Shown here piece after piece: positions 1 through 9,176 of a stretch of DNA of 32,093 nucleotides. The DNA comes from an uncultured Collinsella sp. (GTDB lineage Bacteria > Actinomycetota > Coriobacteriia > Coriobacteriales > Coriobacteriaceae), in contig URXE01000026.1 in NCBI GenBank assembly GCA_900551815.1, positions 1 through 32,093 on the forward strand. Reading direction: 5' to 3'. Position numbers and translations under genes: made by a program. Positions within the stretch are counted from its first letter, which is position 1, and the number at the start of each line of letters is the position of its first letter. The notes beneath the pieces were generated by a model that had not been told where the DNA came from, made no database searches, and was given only the letters and a program-made list of their open reading frames with translations.

Positions 1-9
1 CGCAGGAAG

Positions 10-36
10 CTTGGATACGCCTAGGCGCGGTCCAAG
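10..36. repeat. Nested inverted repeat downstream of hspR
   Basis: CTTGGA (10-15) and TCCAAG (31-36) flank the palindrome GCCTAGGC (19-26). The stretch 1-110 beyond the hspR stop holds no convincing gene. The repeat could be a weak terminator or part of a dispersed repeat; it has no U-tract. Confidence 0.35.
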
Positions 37-110
37 AAATCGTCCGCACCCCCAAGTGGGAGATTATCCACTCTCATATTGTTAGGATTTGCGTCGTAGA
101 GCCGCCGTAA

Positions 111-527
111 CTAAAGATCGGTTCCCGCGCCTAGCAGCTTGCGCATGACTTGCTCGGGGTTGACTGAGCCGTCGCGCGGGGCCAGGGCGGTGATCTTCTT
201 CTGCATCTTGTACTCGTGCAGCTCGTCCTCGAGCTGGCGCACGCGGGCGCGGAGCTTTTCGTTCTCGCGCTCACGTTCCTCGGCACGCTCCTTCATATCG
301 AGGATGCGCACCACGCCGGCGAGGTTGATGCCCTCGTCGGTCAGCTGGTTGATGAGCTCCAGGCGCTCGATATCGGCACGCGAATACAGGCGCGTGTTGC
401 CGCCCGAGCGCTGGGGGTTCACCAGGCCCTTGGACTCGTAGACGCGCAGAGTCTGCGGATGCATGCCGGTCAGCTCGGCCGCCACGCTGATCATGTACAG
501 CGGTTTGTTCCTATTGTCCTCGGCCAT
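111..527 (-). CDS. hspR: HspR, MerR-family heat-shock repressor
   Basis: A 138-residue DNA-binding protein and the last gene of the dnaK operon. Residues about 10-80 form a MerR-type winged helix-turn-helix: YMISVAAELTGMHPQTLRVYE is followed by the GGNTRLYS wing and a dimerisation helix. Residues about 80-112 are a charged coiled coil rich in Glu, Arg and Lys. In actinobacteria HspR represses the dnaK operon by binding HAIR inverted repeats, with DnaK as co-repressor, so this gene probably controls its own operon. The start at 527 is preferred because an upstream ATG near 564 is out of frame. The gap to dnaJ is 72 bases. The assignment rests on both sequence and operon position. Confidence 0.93.
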   Translation of the reverse strand: MAEDNRNKPLYMISVAAELTGMHPQTLRVYESKGLVNPQRSGGNTRLYSRADIERLELINQLTDEGINLAGVVRILDMKERAEERERENEKLRARVRQLEDELHEYKMQKKITALAPRDGSVNPEQVMRKLLGAGTDL

Positions 528-599
528 GCTACCTGACCCCTTTCCGTCTCGTTATCGTCCATCATAAGCCCGCGGGCGCGGGCGTGCGCCACGACTGCC

Positions 600-1565
600 C
601 TAGAACGTCGCCTTGTAACGGTTGACCTTCTCGCGATAATCTCGCGTGTCGGCCTCGCGCAGCTTGGTCATGGCATCGCGCTCATCGTCGGACAGGTTCG
701 TGGGAACCTGCACCTTGATCTCGACGAGCAGCGCACCCGTGCGGCCGCGATGCTTTACGTCGGGCGCACCCATCTCCTTAAAGCGGAACTTCTTGCCCGT
801 CTGGGTGCCAGCGGGCACCTTCAGACGAACCGTCGCGCCGCCGGGCGTGGGCACATCCACCGTGCAGCCGAGCGCCGCCTCGTAGACCGAGATCGGCACC
901 TCCATGGTCACATCGGCACCCTTGCGCTTAAACAGCGGATGCTCCTCCACGTGCGTGGTCACGACCAGGTCGCCGCGCTCGCCGCCGGCAACGCCGTACT
1001 CGCCACGGCGCTTGTAACGCAATTTGCCGCCGTCGACCGCACCCGCAGGCACCGAGACCGTGATGGTCTGCTGCTCGCCCGTCGAGGGAATGCGGTAGGT
1101 GACCTTGTGCGTCACGCCGCGGAACGCGTCCTCGGCCGTTACGTCGACAGTCAGCGACAGGTCGCCGCCCTTGCGCGCGCGGTTGCGGCCCGCGCCCGCA
1201 CCGGCAGCGCCCGCGGCCCCGGCAAAGCCCGAGCCCCAATCGCTGCCCCAGGCGCCGTTGCCGCTAAAGATGCTGTCGAAGATATCGCCCCAGCCGCTCG
1301 CGCCGGCACCGGCGCCGTAGCTACCGCCATACGCGCCGCCCGCGCCCGGCATGCCGCCGAACATGAGCATCTGGTCGTACTCTTTGCGCTTCTTCTCGTC
1401 CGAAAGCGTCTCGTAGGCCTCGCTAATCTCCTTAAACTTGGCCTCGTCGCCGCCGGCATCGGGGTGATATTTTTGCGCGAGCTTGCGAAACGCGCTCTTG
1501 ATCTCTTTGTCGGAGGCGCTCTTGGATACGCCCAGGATGTCATAGAAGGTTTTGCCTGCAGCCAT
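600..1565 (-). CDS. dnaJ: DnaJ-type co-chaperone lacking the zinc-finger domain
   Basis: A 321-residue Hsp40 that stimulates DnaK ATPase activity and delivers substrate. The J domain spans about residues 6-70 with the HPD motif (KYHPDAGGD). A Gly/Ala/Ser-rich linker follows at about 72-130, then two C-terminal beta-sandwich substrate-binding domains (DLSLTVDVTAEDAFRG onward). The four CxxCxGxG repeats of class A DnaJ are absent, and only one Cys is visible in the C-terminal part, so it is class B or CbpA-like. A good ribosome site (AGGAGAGGAG) precedes the ATG. It follows grpE by 108 bases containing a strong hairpin, and precedes hspR. The dnaJ symbol is by operon position; cbpA would describe its architecture. 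Confidence 0.92.
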   Translation of the reverse strand: MAAGKTFYDILGVSKSASDKEIKSAFRKLAQKYHPDAGGDEAKFKEISEAYETLSDEKKRKEYDQMLMFGGMPGAGGAYGGSYGAGAGASGWGDIFDSIFSGNGAWGSDWGSGFAGAAGAAGAGAGRNRARKGGDLSLTVDVTAEDAFRGVTHKVTYRIPSTGEQQTITVSVPAGAVDGGKLRYKRRGEYGVAGGERGDLVVTTHVEEHPLFKRKGADVTMEVPISVYEAALGCTVDVPTPGGATVRLKVPAGTQTGKKFRFKEMGAPDVKHRGRTGALLVEIKVQVPTNLSDDERDAMTKLREADTRDYREKVNRYKATF

Positions 1566-1638
1566 CGTAGCTCCTCTCCTGTTATATCCGCCGCCCCTGC
1601 GGACGGCGGCTCATGCTGTCATATGGCACTTGGCCAGA

Positions 1639-1668
1639 AAGGGCCCCGGGTGTTGCCCCGGGGCCCTT
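1639..1668 (-). terminator. GC-rich hairpin between grpE and dnaJ
   Basis: AAGGGCCCCGGG (1639-1650) pairs perfectly with CCCGGGGCCCTT (1657-1668) around a 6-base loop. It begins five bases past the grpE stop. On the minus strand it is followed only by TTTCTGG, so it may be a partial terminator or an RNA-processing/stabilising stem that lowers dnaJ-hspR expression relative to dnaK-grpE. Confidence 0.7.
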
Positions 1669-1673
1669 CTCAA

Positions 1674-2516
1674 TTACTCCTCGGTGCCCTCGGCCGTATC
1701 GGCCGTGGCATCCTCGGGCGCCGCTTCGGGCTCCGGTGCGGGGCGCTTCTCGCCACCGTAGGTCACCGTCACCATCGCGGAACGCAGGATGCGATCCGCC
1801 ATGCGGTAGCCCTTCTGGTACACGTCGTTGACGGTCTCGTCGTACTGCGATGCGTCCTCGACACGCCCCACGGCCTGGTGCTCGAGCGGATCGAACGCCT
1901 CGCCCTTGGGGTCGATGGGCTCAACGCCCTCGTGCGCAAACACATCGAGCAGCTTGGCATGCACCGCGTCAACGCCATCGACGAACTGCTTAAAATCGTC
2001 GGAAAGCTCCTGGATACGGGCATGGTCGATTGCACGCTCGATATCGTCAACCACCGGCAGCAGCGCAGTGACGAGCTTCTCGGTCGCGCGCTCGCGCTCG
2101 GCGATGCGCTCGTTGGCGGTGCGGCGACGGAAGTTCTCCCAGTCGGCCTGCAGGCGGGCGGTGCGCTCGGTGGCGTCCTTTGCCTTGTCCTCGGCGGCCT
2201 TCTGAGCCTCTGCCGCAGCATCGAGTTCGTTGCGCACGTCGGCAAGCTCCTTTTGGGCCTGCTCAAACTTGAGCTTAAAGTCGTTGTCGGCGGCTTCCTC
2301 ACCGGCGCGGATAGCAGCTTCCACCATCTCGTCCTCGGTCATCGTCGCCTCCTTGTTGGAATCCTCTACCTGGTTCTCGGCAGCCTCGGCGGCCTCGGCC
2401 TCGTTGACCTCGGTGTCGTCGACGGCCTCTACGGGAATCTTCACGTCCTTCTCCTCAGAGTCAACGGGGGCGGCGCCAGCGGCGACCGCCTCCGTGCGAG
2501 CTTTACGGGCGGACAT
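1674..2516 (-). CDS. grpE: GrpE nucleotide exchange factor
   Basis: A 280-residue nucleotide exchange factor that releases ADP from DnaK. The N-terminal ~75 residues are acidic and low-complexity. A long heptad-like helix follows (about 80-150: FEQAQKELADVRNELDAAAEAQ, then LQADWENFRRR). The GrpE head comes next with LLPVVDDIERAI and the signature region GEAFDPLEHQAV plus VYQKGYRMADRILRSAMVTV. A Glu/Ala-rich tail ends the protein. It is longer than typical GrpE (about 200 residues) because of the disordered acidic extensions at both ends. The ATG lies two bases after the dnaK stop, suggesting translational coupling. Confidence 0.96.
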   Translation of the reverse strand: MSARKARTEAVAAGAAPVDSEEKDVKIPVEAVDDTEVNEAEAAEAAENQVEDSNKEATMTEDEMVEAAIRAGEEAADNDFKLKFEQAQKELADVRNELDAAAEAQKAAEDKAKDATERTARLQADWENFRRRTANERIAERERATEKLVTALLPVVDDIERAIDHARIQELSDDFKQFVDGVDAVHAKLLDVFAHEGVEPIDPKGEAFDPLEHQAVGRVEDASQYDETVNDVYQKGYRMADRILRSAMVTVTYGGEKRPAPEPEAAPEDATADTAEGTEE

Positions 2517-2518
2517 GA

Positions 2519-4411
<1,893 letters not shown>

Positions 4412-4545
4412 TAGAAATTACCTCTCTCTTTTGCGTTCGCGCCGCCTCGACGGTCTGTCGCGCGGCGCTTCGGCTTGTCTTTCAGGATGTAGTGTATCCC
4501 CTTATGGGCCGGAATATACAAAATCTAAGTCAATTCATATAAGAT

Positions 4546-4626
4546 TTCTTATCTCTGAGAGTTTAGGTTCTCAAATGCGCAGGTAGATACACTGTTTGAG
4601 TTCTCGGCAGATCTATTGAGATCTAT
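4546..4626 (-). promoter_or_regulatory. Candidate dnaK promoter and HspR (HAIR-like) operator region
   Basis: On the minus strand, TTGAGA (4569-4574) and TAAGAA (4546-4551) are spaced 17 bases as possible -35 and -10 boxes. An imperfect inverted repeat TCTGAGA (4554-4560) / TCTCAAA (4569-4575) overlaps them. Further TTTGAGT (4595-4601) and ATTGAGA (4615-4621) half-sites lie upstream, and AGATCTAT occurs twice 10 bases apart (4609-4616, 4619-4626). HspR binds CTTGAGT-N7-ACTCAAG in other actinobacteria; no perfect copy is present, so the assignment is inferred. Confidence 0.45.
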
Positions 4627-4632
4627 GTAGAG

Positions 4633-4661
4633 TTGACTGAGGCGCGAGCCTGAAACTATCT
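4633..4661 (+). promoter_or_regulatory. Candidate plus-strand promoter upstream of a possible sRNA
   Basis: TTGACT (4633-4638) and CTATCT (4656-4661) are spaced exactly 17 bases on the plus strand, in the divergent region between dnaK and the ferredoxin gene. No ORF starts directly downstream. Confidence 0.35.
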
Positions 4662-4779
4662 CCCGTTTTGGACGTGGATTACGGGATGCGGTTTCCGCTA
4701 GCTCGCTCAATCGCCCTATATGTCAAGTCACCTATAGCTAACATTTGCGCAGCTCAACGGCCCCACCTGCGCGTTTTTT
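4662..4779 (+). ncRNA. Candidate small structured RNA ending in an intrinsic terminator
   Basis: Downstream of a possible promoter, three stem-loops occur in a row: CCCGT/ACGGG (4662-4666 and 4681-4685), GCGG-TTT-CCGC (4688-4698) and GCGCAG/CTGCGC (4747-4752 and 4767-4772), the last followed by GTTTTTT (4773-4779). The terminator follows no plus-strand gene, so it should end a short transcript starting around 4668. No known RNA family was recognised. It could instead be decayed sequence. Confidence 0.35.
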
Positions 4780-4831
4780 AGTAAGCCGTGGCATACTCGG
4801 CGAACGGTATGAAGATGCCGGTCAGAGGGTA

Positions 4832-4859
4832 TTGCAAACGGTCGCTCCCGTGGTATGTT
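4832..4859 (+). promoter_or_regulatory. Candidate ferredoxin promoter
   Basis: TTGCAA (4832-4837) and TATGTT (4854-4859) are spaced 16 bases. The predicted leader is about 55 bases before the ribosome site GAGAGGAAA and the ATG at 4921. Confidence 0.5.
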
Positions 4860-4920
4860 TTTGCCCGAATCAAACCGACGCGCATCGCCTGTAGCGTCGG
4901 TCAACAGAGAGGAAACTACC

Positions 4921-5106
4921 ATGGCTCATCCCGTAATTGATGCCGACGAGTGCATCGCTTGTGGCGTTTGCGTCGACTCCTGCCCCGCTGGCGTTCTGGA
5001 GCTCCAGGACGTCGCTACCGTCGCTGACGAGGATTCCTGCGTCGCCTGTGGCGCTTGCCAGGACGCTTGCCCCGCCGGCGCGATCACCGAGATCGTCGAG
5101 GAGTAA
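4921..5106 (+). CDS. 2[4Fe-4S] ferredoxin
   Basis: A 61-residue clostridial-type electron carrier for anaerobic redox enzymes. Two cluster motifs are complete: CIACGVCVDSCPAG at about residues 11-24 and CVACGACQDACPAG at about 40-53. Each supplies three ligands to one cluster plus a fourth to the other. The net charge is strongly acidic, as usual for ferredoxins. The start at 4921 (MAHPVIDADEC) is chosen because GAGAGGAAA sits just upstream. A longer frame from 4855 would begin inside the -10 box of the candidate promoter. The gene is monocistronic, with its own promoter and a terminator at 5146-5183. The partner enzyme cannot be told from context. Confidence 0.96.
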   Translation: MAHPVIDADECIACGVCVDSCPAGVLELQDVATVADEDSCVACGACQDACPAGAITEIVEE

Positions 5107-5145
5107 CAGCTCCCCACTTGCACACTCAAAAGTACACCGTGCACA

Positions 5146-5183
5146 AAAAGGAGGCCTCCGCATCGCCGCGGAGGCCTCCTTTT
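5146..5183. terminator. Bidirectional intrinsic terminator between ferredoxin and niaR
   Basis: A perfect 16-bp stem: AAAAGGAGGCCTCCGC (5146-5161) pairs with GCGGAGGCCTCCTTTT (5168-5183) around the loop ATCGCC. The A-run and T-run make it work on both strands, which suits the convergent genes on either side. Confidence 0.93.
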
Positions 5184-5196
5184 GCATTCGTCGTTA

Positions 5197-5742
5197 CTAG
5201 GACAGGTCATCTTCGTAGGGCATTAGGTCTGCCAGATAGCCCTTCTCCTTGAGCATGGCCTCGATCTCGTCGAGGGTTTGCTCGTCTTCTGCCGCAATGC
5301 GGTGGAAGTGATAGCCGCTGGTTACCGTCAGTAGCGGAAAGCTCTTACCGCTCTCGATATCGTGCAGGTAGCGCTCAACATCGCGACGATTGCGGATGTC
5401 CAGGTCGGCCGTGATCTTGCCGTACACGCGGTGGTTGACGATCACGTTGAGCACGGCGCCGCCCGCGTCGACGATGCTCGTGAGCTCATCGCCCGCTTGC
5501 TCCACGCCGTGGCGAACCTTGACCAGACGCGTGGGCACAGCCGGGCTGCTCGCCGCCTCCTGTAGTACATAGCCGCGATTGGTGGCGACGATATCGTGCC
5601 CGTCGGCGCGCAGCAGGGCGATGTCCTGCACCACGACCTGACGGCTCACGCCCACCTCGCGGGCAAGCGCACTGCCCGAGACAGGATCTTTGGCGCTCTC
5701 GAGCACGGCCATGATGGCACGGCGACGCTCGCGGGCGTCCAT
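5197..5742 (-). CDS. niaR: NiaR-type niacin-responsive repressor (HTH_11 + 3H domain)
   Basis: A 181-residue transcription factor. Residues about 4-60 form a winged helix (RRRAIMAVLESAKDPVSGSALAREVGVSRQVVVQDIALLRADG). The C-terminal part is a 3H domain with His residues in VRHGVEQAGD, VNHRVYGK and SGYHFHRI that bind metal and nicotinic acid in the family. NiaR (YrxA) represses NAD synthesis and niacin uptake genes when nicotinate is plentiful. It is the last gene of the nad operon; its ATG overlaps the nadC stop by one base (TAATG), so translation is probably coupled. A large palindrome over the nadA promoter is its likely operator, implying autoregulation. Confidence 0.92.
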   Translation of the reverse strand: MDARERRRAIMAVLESAKDPVSGSALAREVGVSRQVVVQDIALLRADGHDIVATNRGYVLQEAASSPAVPTRLVKVRHGVEQAGDELTSIVDAGGAVLNVIVNHRVYGKITADLDIRNRRDVERYLHDIESGKSFPLLTVTSGYHFHRIAAEDEQTLDEIEAMLKEKGYLADLMPYEDDLS

Positions 5743-6602
5743 TATTTACCGTCCAGCAGACGCAGGTGCTTGAGCGAGAGGTCGAGAATCGGCGCAGAGT
5801 GCGTCAACGCCCCCGAGCTGATAAAGTCAACGCCCAGGTCGGCGAGCGCGCGGATATTGTCGGCGTCCACGTTGCCCGAGCACTCGGTCTTGGCGCGACC
5901 GGCGATAAGCTCGATAGCGGCAGCCATGTCGTCGTGGGTCATGTTGTCGAACATGATGATATCGGCACCGGCCTCCACGGCCTCGCGCACCATATCCAGG
6001 CTCTCGCACTCGATCTCGACCGTCGTGGTAAACGACGCATGGGCGCGAGCCATCTCAATCGCGCGTGTCACGCCACCGGCGGCGTCGATGTGGTTGTCCT
6101 TGAGCATGACAGCCGTCGACAGGTTATAGCGGTGGTTGCTGCCGCCGCCGATCTCGACTGCAGCCTTCTCGAAGACGCGCATGCCCGGCGTGGTCTTGCG
6201 CGTGTCGACAAGCACGGTCTTGGTGCCCACGAGCGCAGCCGCCATCCGATGCGTGTAAGTAGCGATGCCGCTCATGCGCTGCAGGTAGTTGAGCGCCACG
6301 CGCTCGCCCGAAAGCAGCACGCGCGCGTCGCCGCGCACCTGGCCCACGTGATCGCCGGCGTGCACCTCGTCGCCATCCGAGACATCGAACAACACGGAGC
6401 TCTGCGGATCCAGCAGCTCAAAGGTGCGGGCGAATACGTCCAGGCCGGCGATAATGCCGTCGGCCTTGGCGATGAGCTCAACGGTAGCAGGGCGCGCCGT
6501 GGGGCACACGCTCGCCGTACTCACGTCCTCAAACGTGATGTCCTCGCGCAGAGCCTGCAAAATCAGATCATCGACGACGAGCTTCATGGTAATGGGATTC
6601 AT
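5742..6602 (-). CDS. nadC: NadC, nicotinate-nucleotide pyrophosphorylase (carboxylating)
   Basis: A 286-residue quinolinate phosphoribosyltransferase converting quinolinate and PRPP to nicotinate mononucleotide, CO2 and pyrophosphate. An N-terminal open-faced sandwich includes LREDITFEDVSTASV and VALNYLQRMSGIATYTHRM. The barrel core has the signature TKTVLVDTRKTTPGMRVFEK, then GGGSNHRYNLSTAVMLKDNHI and VEIECESLDMVREAVEAGADIIMFDNM, ending in ISSGALTHSAPILDLSL. Length is normal. Start 6602 is supported by GGAGG inside the end of nadB; three bases separate the genes. It shares the operon with nadA, nadB and niaR. Confidence 0.98.
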   Translation of the reverse strand: MNPITMKLVVDDLILQALREDITFEDVSTASVCPTARPATVELIAKADGIIAGLDVFARTFELLDPQSSVLFDVSDGDEVHAGDHVGQVRGDARVLLSGERVALNYLQRMSGIATYTHRMAAALVGTKTVLVDTRKTTPGMRVFEKAAVEIGGGSNHRYNLSTAVMLKDNHIDAAGGVTRAIEMARAHASFTTTVEIECESLDMVREAVEAGADIIMFDNMTHDDMAAAIELIAGRAKTECSGNVDADNIRALADLGVDFISSGALTHSAPILDLSLKHLRLLDGK

Positions 6603-6605
6603 GGT

Positions 6606-7982
6606 CTACTCCTCCACGGCCTGCGTGCCGGCGGCACGGGCCAGATCATCGATTGCCAGGGTGTCGGCGCTCAGGGCGCGGTGACGCCCGTCAAGCGCGG
6701 GCTCACCGGTCTGCTCCACGGCCAGCGACTTGCCGGTGCGCATGTGCCACGCGGCGCGGCGGCCCCAAACCAGAGACTCGAGCAGGCTGTTAGAAGCCAG
6801 GCGGTTCTTGCCGTGAACGCCATTGCAAGCCGTCTCGCCCGCGGCGTAGAGCTCGGGCATCGAGGTGCGGCCGTCCTTGTCGACCCATACGCCGCCCATA
6901 AAGTAGTGCTGCGTGGGTGTGACGGGAATGGGCTCGTCCAGGATGTCGCGGCCATCCTCCAGGCAGCGCGCGCGGATATTGGCAAAGTGCCCGGTCACCA
7001 CGTCGCGCTCGACGGGGGCAAAGCTCAGCCACTCGTGCTCGGTGCCGTCCTGCTTCATCTGCTCGCGGATGGCGGCGGCGACCACGTCGCGCGGCTGCAA
7101 CTCGTCGGTAAAACGCTCGCCAGCGGCATTGAGCAGAATCGCGCCCTCGCCGCGGCAGCTTTCGCTGATTAGGAACGTGCGGCCCGGCTGCGGCGAGAAC
7201 AGACCCGTGGGGTGGATCTGCACGTAGTCCAGGTGCTCCATCGTGATGCCGTGCTCCTGAGCAATGTAGCAGGCATCGCCCGTGAGCTGCGGGTAGTTAG
7301 TCGAATGGTCGTATACGCCGCCGATACCGCCCGTAGCCCACAGCGTGTGGCGTGCATGGATCTTAAACGGCTCGCCGGCATGCACGCCCTCAGCGGCATT
7401 TGCCAGCTCGTCGGCGGGGCGAGCCGAATCGCCCTCATCCACGACAACGGCGACAACGCCGGTGCACACCGTGGCGCCATCGCGCTCGGCCGTCAGGATG
7501 TCGGTCATGGCAACGTGTTCGAGAATCTGCACGTTGTCCAGCTTGCGGACAGCCTGGAGCAGCTTGGTCGTAATCTCCTTGCCCGTAATATCGGCATGGA
7601 AGGCGATGCGCGGGCGGCTGTGCGCGCCCTCGCGGGTAAAGTCGAGGCTGCCGTCGGCCTTGCGCTCAAAGTCCACGCCCATGGCCAGCAGGTCGTTGAT
7701 GACCGAGCGGCTCGAGCGGATCATGATGTCAACGCTCTCGCGGCGGTTCTCGTAGTGGCCGGCATGCATGGTGTCCTCAAAGAAGGCATCGTAGTCAGAG
7801 CCCTCGGGCAGTACGCAGATGCCGCCCTGCGCGAGCATCGAATCGCACTCGTCGATGGCACCCTTGGAGAGCATGATTACGCGCGTGCTCGTCGGCAGAT
7901 TGAGAGCCGCATACAGGCCCGCCACGCCGCAACCGGCAATGACGACGTCACACTCCATATCGGGGTATTGTTTGGTTTCCAC
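6606..7982 (-). CDS. nadB: NadB, L-aspartate oxidase (short form)
   Basis: An FAD enzyme oxidising L-aspartate to iminoaspartate for NadA; in anaerobes fumarate is the likely electron acceptor. The N-terminal FAD fold shows AGCGVAGLYAALNL. The active-site region includes YVQIHPTGLF and GRTFLISESCRGEGA. FAD contacts near the end are MPELYAAGETACNGVHG and RLASNSLLESLVWGRRAA. The GTG at 7982 is chosen because GGGAGAGG lies six bases upstream, giving 458 residues; an ATG at 8027 would add 15 residues but has no ribosome site. The protein stops soon after the flavin domain, so most of the C-terminal helical domain of ~530-residue NadB proteins is missing. Confidence 0.95.
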   Translation of the reverse strand: METKQYPDMECDVVIAGCGVAGLYAALNLPTSTRVIMLSKGAIDECDSMLAQGGICVLPEGSDYDAFFEDTMHAGHYENRRESVDIMIRSSRSVINDLLAMGVDFERKADGSLDFTREGAHSRPRIAFHADITGKEITTKLLQAVRKLDNVQILEHVAMTDILTAERDGATVCTGVVAVVVDEGDSARPADELANAAEGVHAGEPFKIHARHTLWATGGIGGVYDHSTNYPQLTGDACYIAQEHGITMEHLDYVQIHPTGLFSPQPGRTFLISESCRGEGAILLNAAGERFTDELQPRDVVAAAIREQMKQDGTEHEWLSFAPVERDVVTGHFANIRARCLEDGRDILDEPIPVTPTQHYFMGGVWVDKDGRTSMPELYAAGETACNGVHGKNRLASNSLLESLVWGRRAAWHMRTGKSLAVEQTGEPALDGRHRALSADTLAIDDLARAAGTQAVEE

Positions 7983-8038
7983 AGGAATCCTCTCCCTTGT
8001 AATGTGGCATAAGGAATGGTCCCTCATGTCACATTGGT

Positions 8039-9064
8039 TTAGCGCGCCGCGTACTCGAGCATGCGGTCGAGCGTGAGCTTGGCCTGATCGGCGGCCTCGT
8101 CCGACACGCCAATCTGCACCTCGCCCCCGCCCGTCTCCAGGCAGTGCACGAGCTTTTCGAGCGTGATGAGATCCATGTTGACGCAGGTGGGCTGCACCGC
8201 GGGGAAATAGAACTTCTTGCCGGTGCCCTCGCAGCGGCGCTCGAGCTCGTAGAGCACGCCACGGACCGTCACGATGATGAACTCGCTCGCGTCCGACTCC
8301 TCGGCATACTTGATGATGCCGGCAGTGGAGCCGATGTAGTCAGCCTCGGCCAGGACGTCGGCCTTGCACTCGGGGTGCGCCAGCACGAGCGCGTCGGGAT
8401 GCGCCTCCTGCGCGTCGACGATCTGCTCGACGGTAATGATGTGATGACGCGGGCAATAGCCGTTGTTGAGGATGACGTGCTTTTGGGGCACCTGCTCGGC
8501 CACAAAGCGGCCCAGGTTCTGGTCGGGAATGAACAAGATGTGCTGCTGCGGCAGCTCGGAGACGATTCTGACGGCGTTAGAGCTGGTAACGCACACGTCA
8601 CTCCAGCTCTTGATCTCGACCGTCGAGTTGACGTAGCACACCACGGCCAGGTCATCGCCATACTCGGCGCGCGCCGCATCGACCGTCTCGCGCTTGACCA
8701 TGTGCGCCATGGGACAGTCCGCGCCCGACTCGGGTAACAGCACGGTCTTGGTGGGATTGAGCAGCTTGGCACTCTCGCCCATAAACTCCACGCCGCACAG
8801 CACGATAGTCTGCTGCGGCAGGCTCTTGGCGAGCTTTGCCAAGTAGAAGCTGTCGCCGACGTAATCGGCAACGGCTTGGACCTCGGGCGCCACATAATAG
8901 TGCGCCAGGATCACTGCGTCACGTTGGGTTTTTAGCTGATGAATGGCCTCGACGAGCTCTGCGGGCACCAGTGCCGCGCGCTCCGTTGCCGTCGTTGCCG
9001 ATGCCAGGCCGGCCGCGATATCGCGTGCAAGCTCCGATGCATCCATGTTCGCGCTCTGTGCCAT
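8039..9064 (-). CDS. nadA: NadA, quinolinate synthase
   Basis: A 341-residue [4Fe-4S] enzyme that condenses iminoaspartate with dihydroxyacetone phosphate to quinolinate. Diagnostic motifs are VILAHYYVAPEVQAVADYVGDS, CGVEFMGESAKLLNP, the HPECKADVLAEADYIGSTAG block and QPTCVNMDLITLEKL. The likely cluster ligands are the Cys residues in CGVEF, HPEC and PTC (about residues 90, 233 and 294). The ATG at 9064 follows GAGAGGGG with five bases spacing; a TTG one codon upstream is less likely. It is the first gene of the nadA-nadB-nadC-niaR operon, with promoter and palindromic operator just upstream. Confidence 0.98.
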   Translation of the reverse strand: MAQSANMDASELARDIAAGLASATTATERAALVPAELVEAIHQLKTQRDAVILAHYYVAPEVQAVADYVGDSFYLAKLAKSLPQQTIVLCGVEFMGESAKLLNPTKTVLLPESGADCPMAHMVKRETVDAARAEYGDDLAVVCYVNSTVEIKSWSDVCVTSSNAVRIVSELPQQHILFIPDQNLGRFVAEQVPQKHVILNNGYCPRHHIITVEQIVDAQEAHPDALVLAHPECKADVLAEADYIGSTAGIIKYAEESDASEFIIVTVRGVLYELERRCEGTGKKFYFPAVQPTCVNMDLITLEKLVHCLETGGGEVQIGVSDEAADQAKLTLDRMLEYAAR

Positions 9065-9099
9065 CAAGGCCCCTCTCTTTTGGCGAATCTTGGGGCTTT

Positions 9100-9149
9100 A
9101 GTATGACACCTGGCTTTACAGCTGACAAGACAGCTGTAAAGCCAGGTGT
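9100..9149 (-). promoter_or_regulatory. nadA promoter inside a perfect 19-bp palindrome, likely NiaR operator
   Basis: ACACCTGGCTTTACAGCTG (9106-9124) and its exact reverse complement (9131-9149) flank ACAAGA. On the minus strand, TTGTCA (9123-9128) and CATACT (9100-9105) are spaced exactly 17 bases, so the palindrome covers the -35 box and the whole spacer. The adjacent niaR gene makes NiaR the obvious ligand-responsive repressor; this is inferred from context. Confidence 0.85.
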
Positions 9150-9176
9150 AAAGTTGGAATAAAGATTCAATCTTGC

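Noticed and set aside
21..77. 18-codon minus-strand ORF past hspR
   Set aside because: No ribosome site and too short to support as a gene; kept only as a curiosity.
4728..4922. 64-residue minus-strand frame in the dnaK-ferredoxin gap
   Set aside because: No ribosome site, crosses the ferredoxin promoter and the terminator-like stem.
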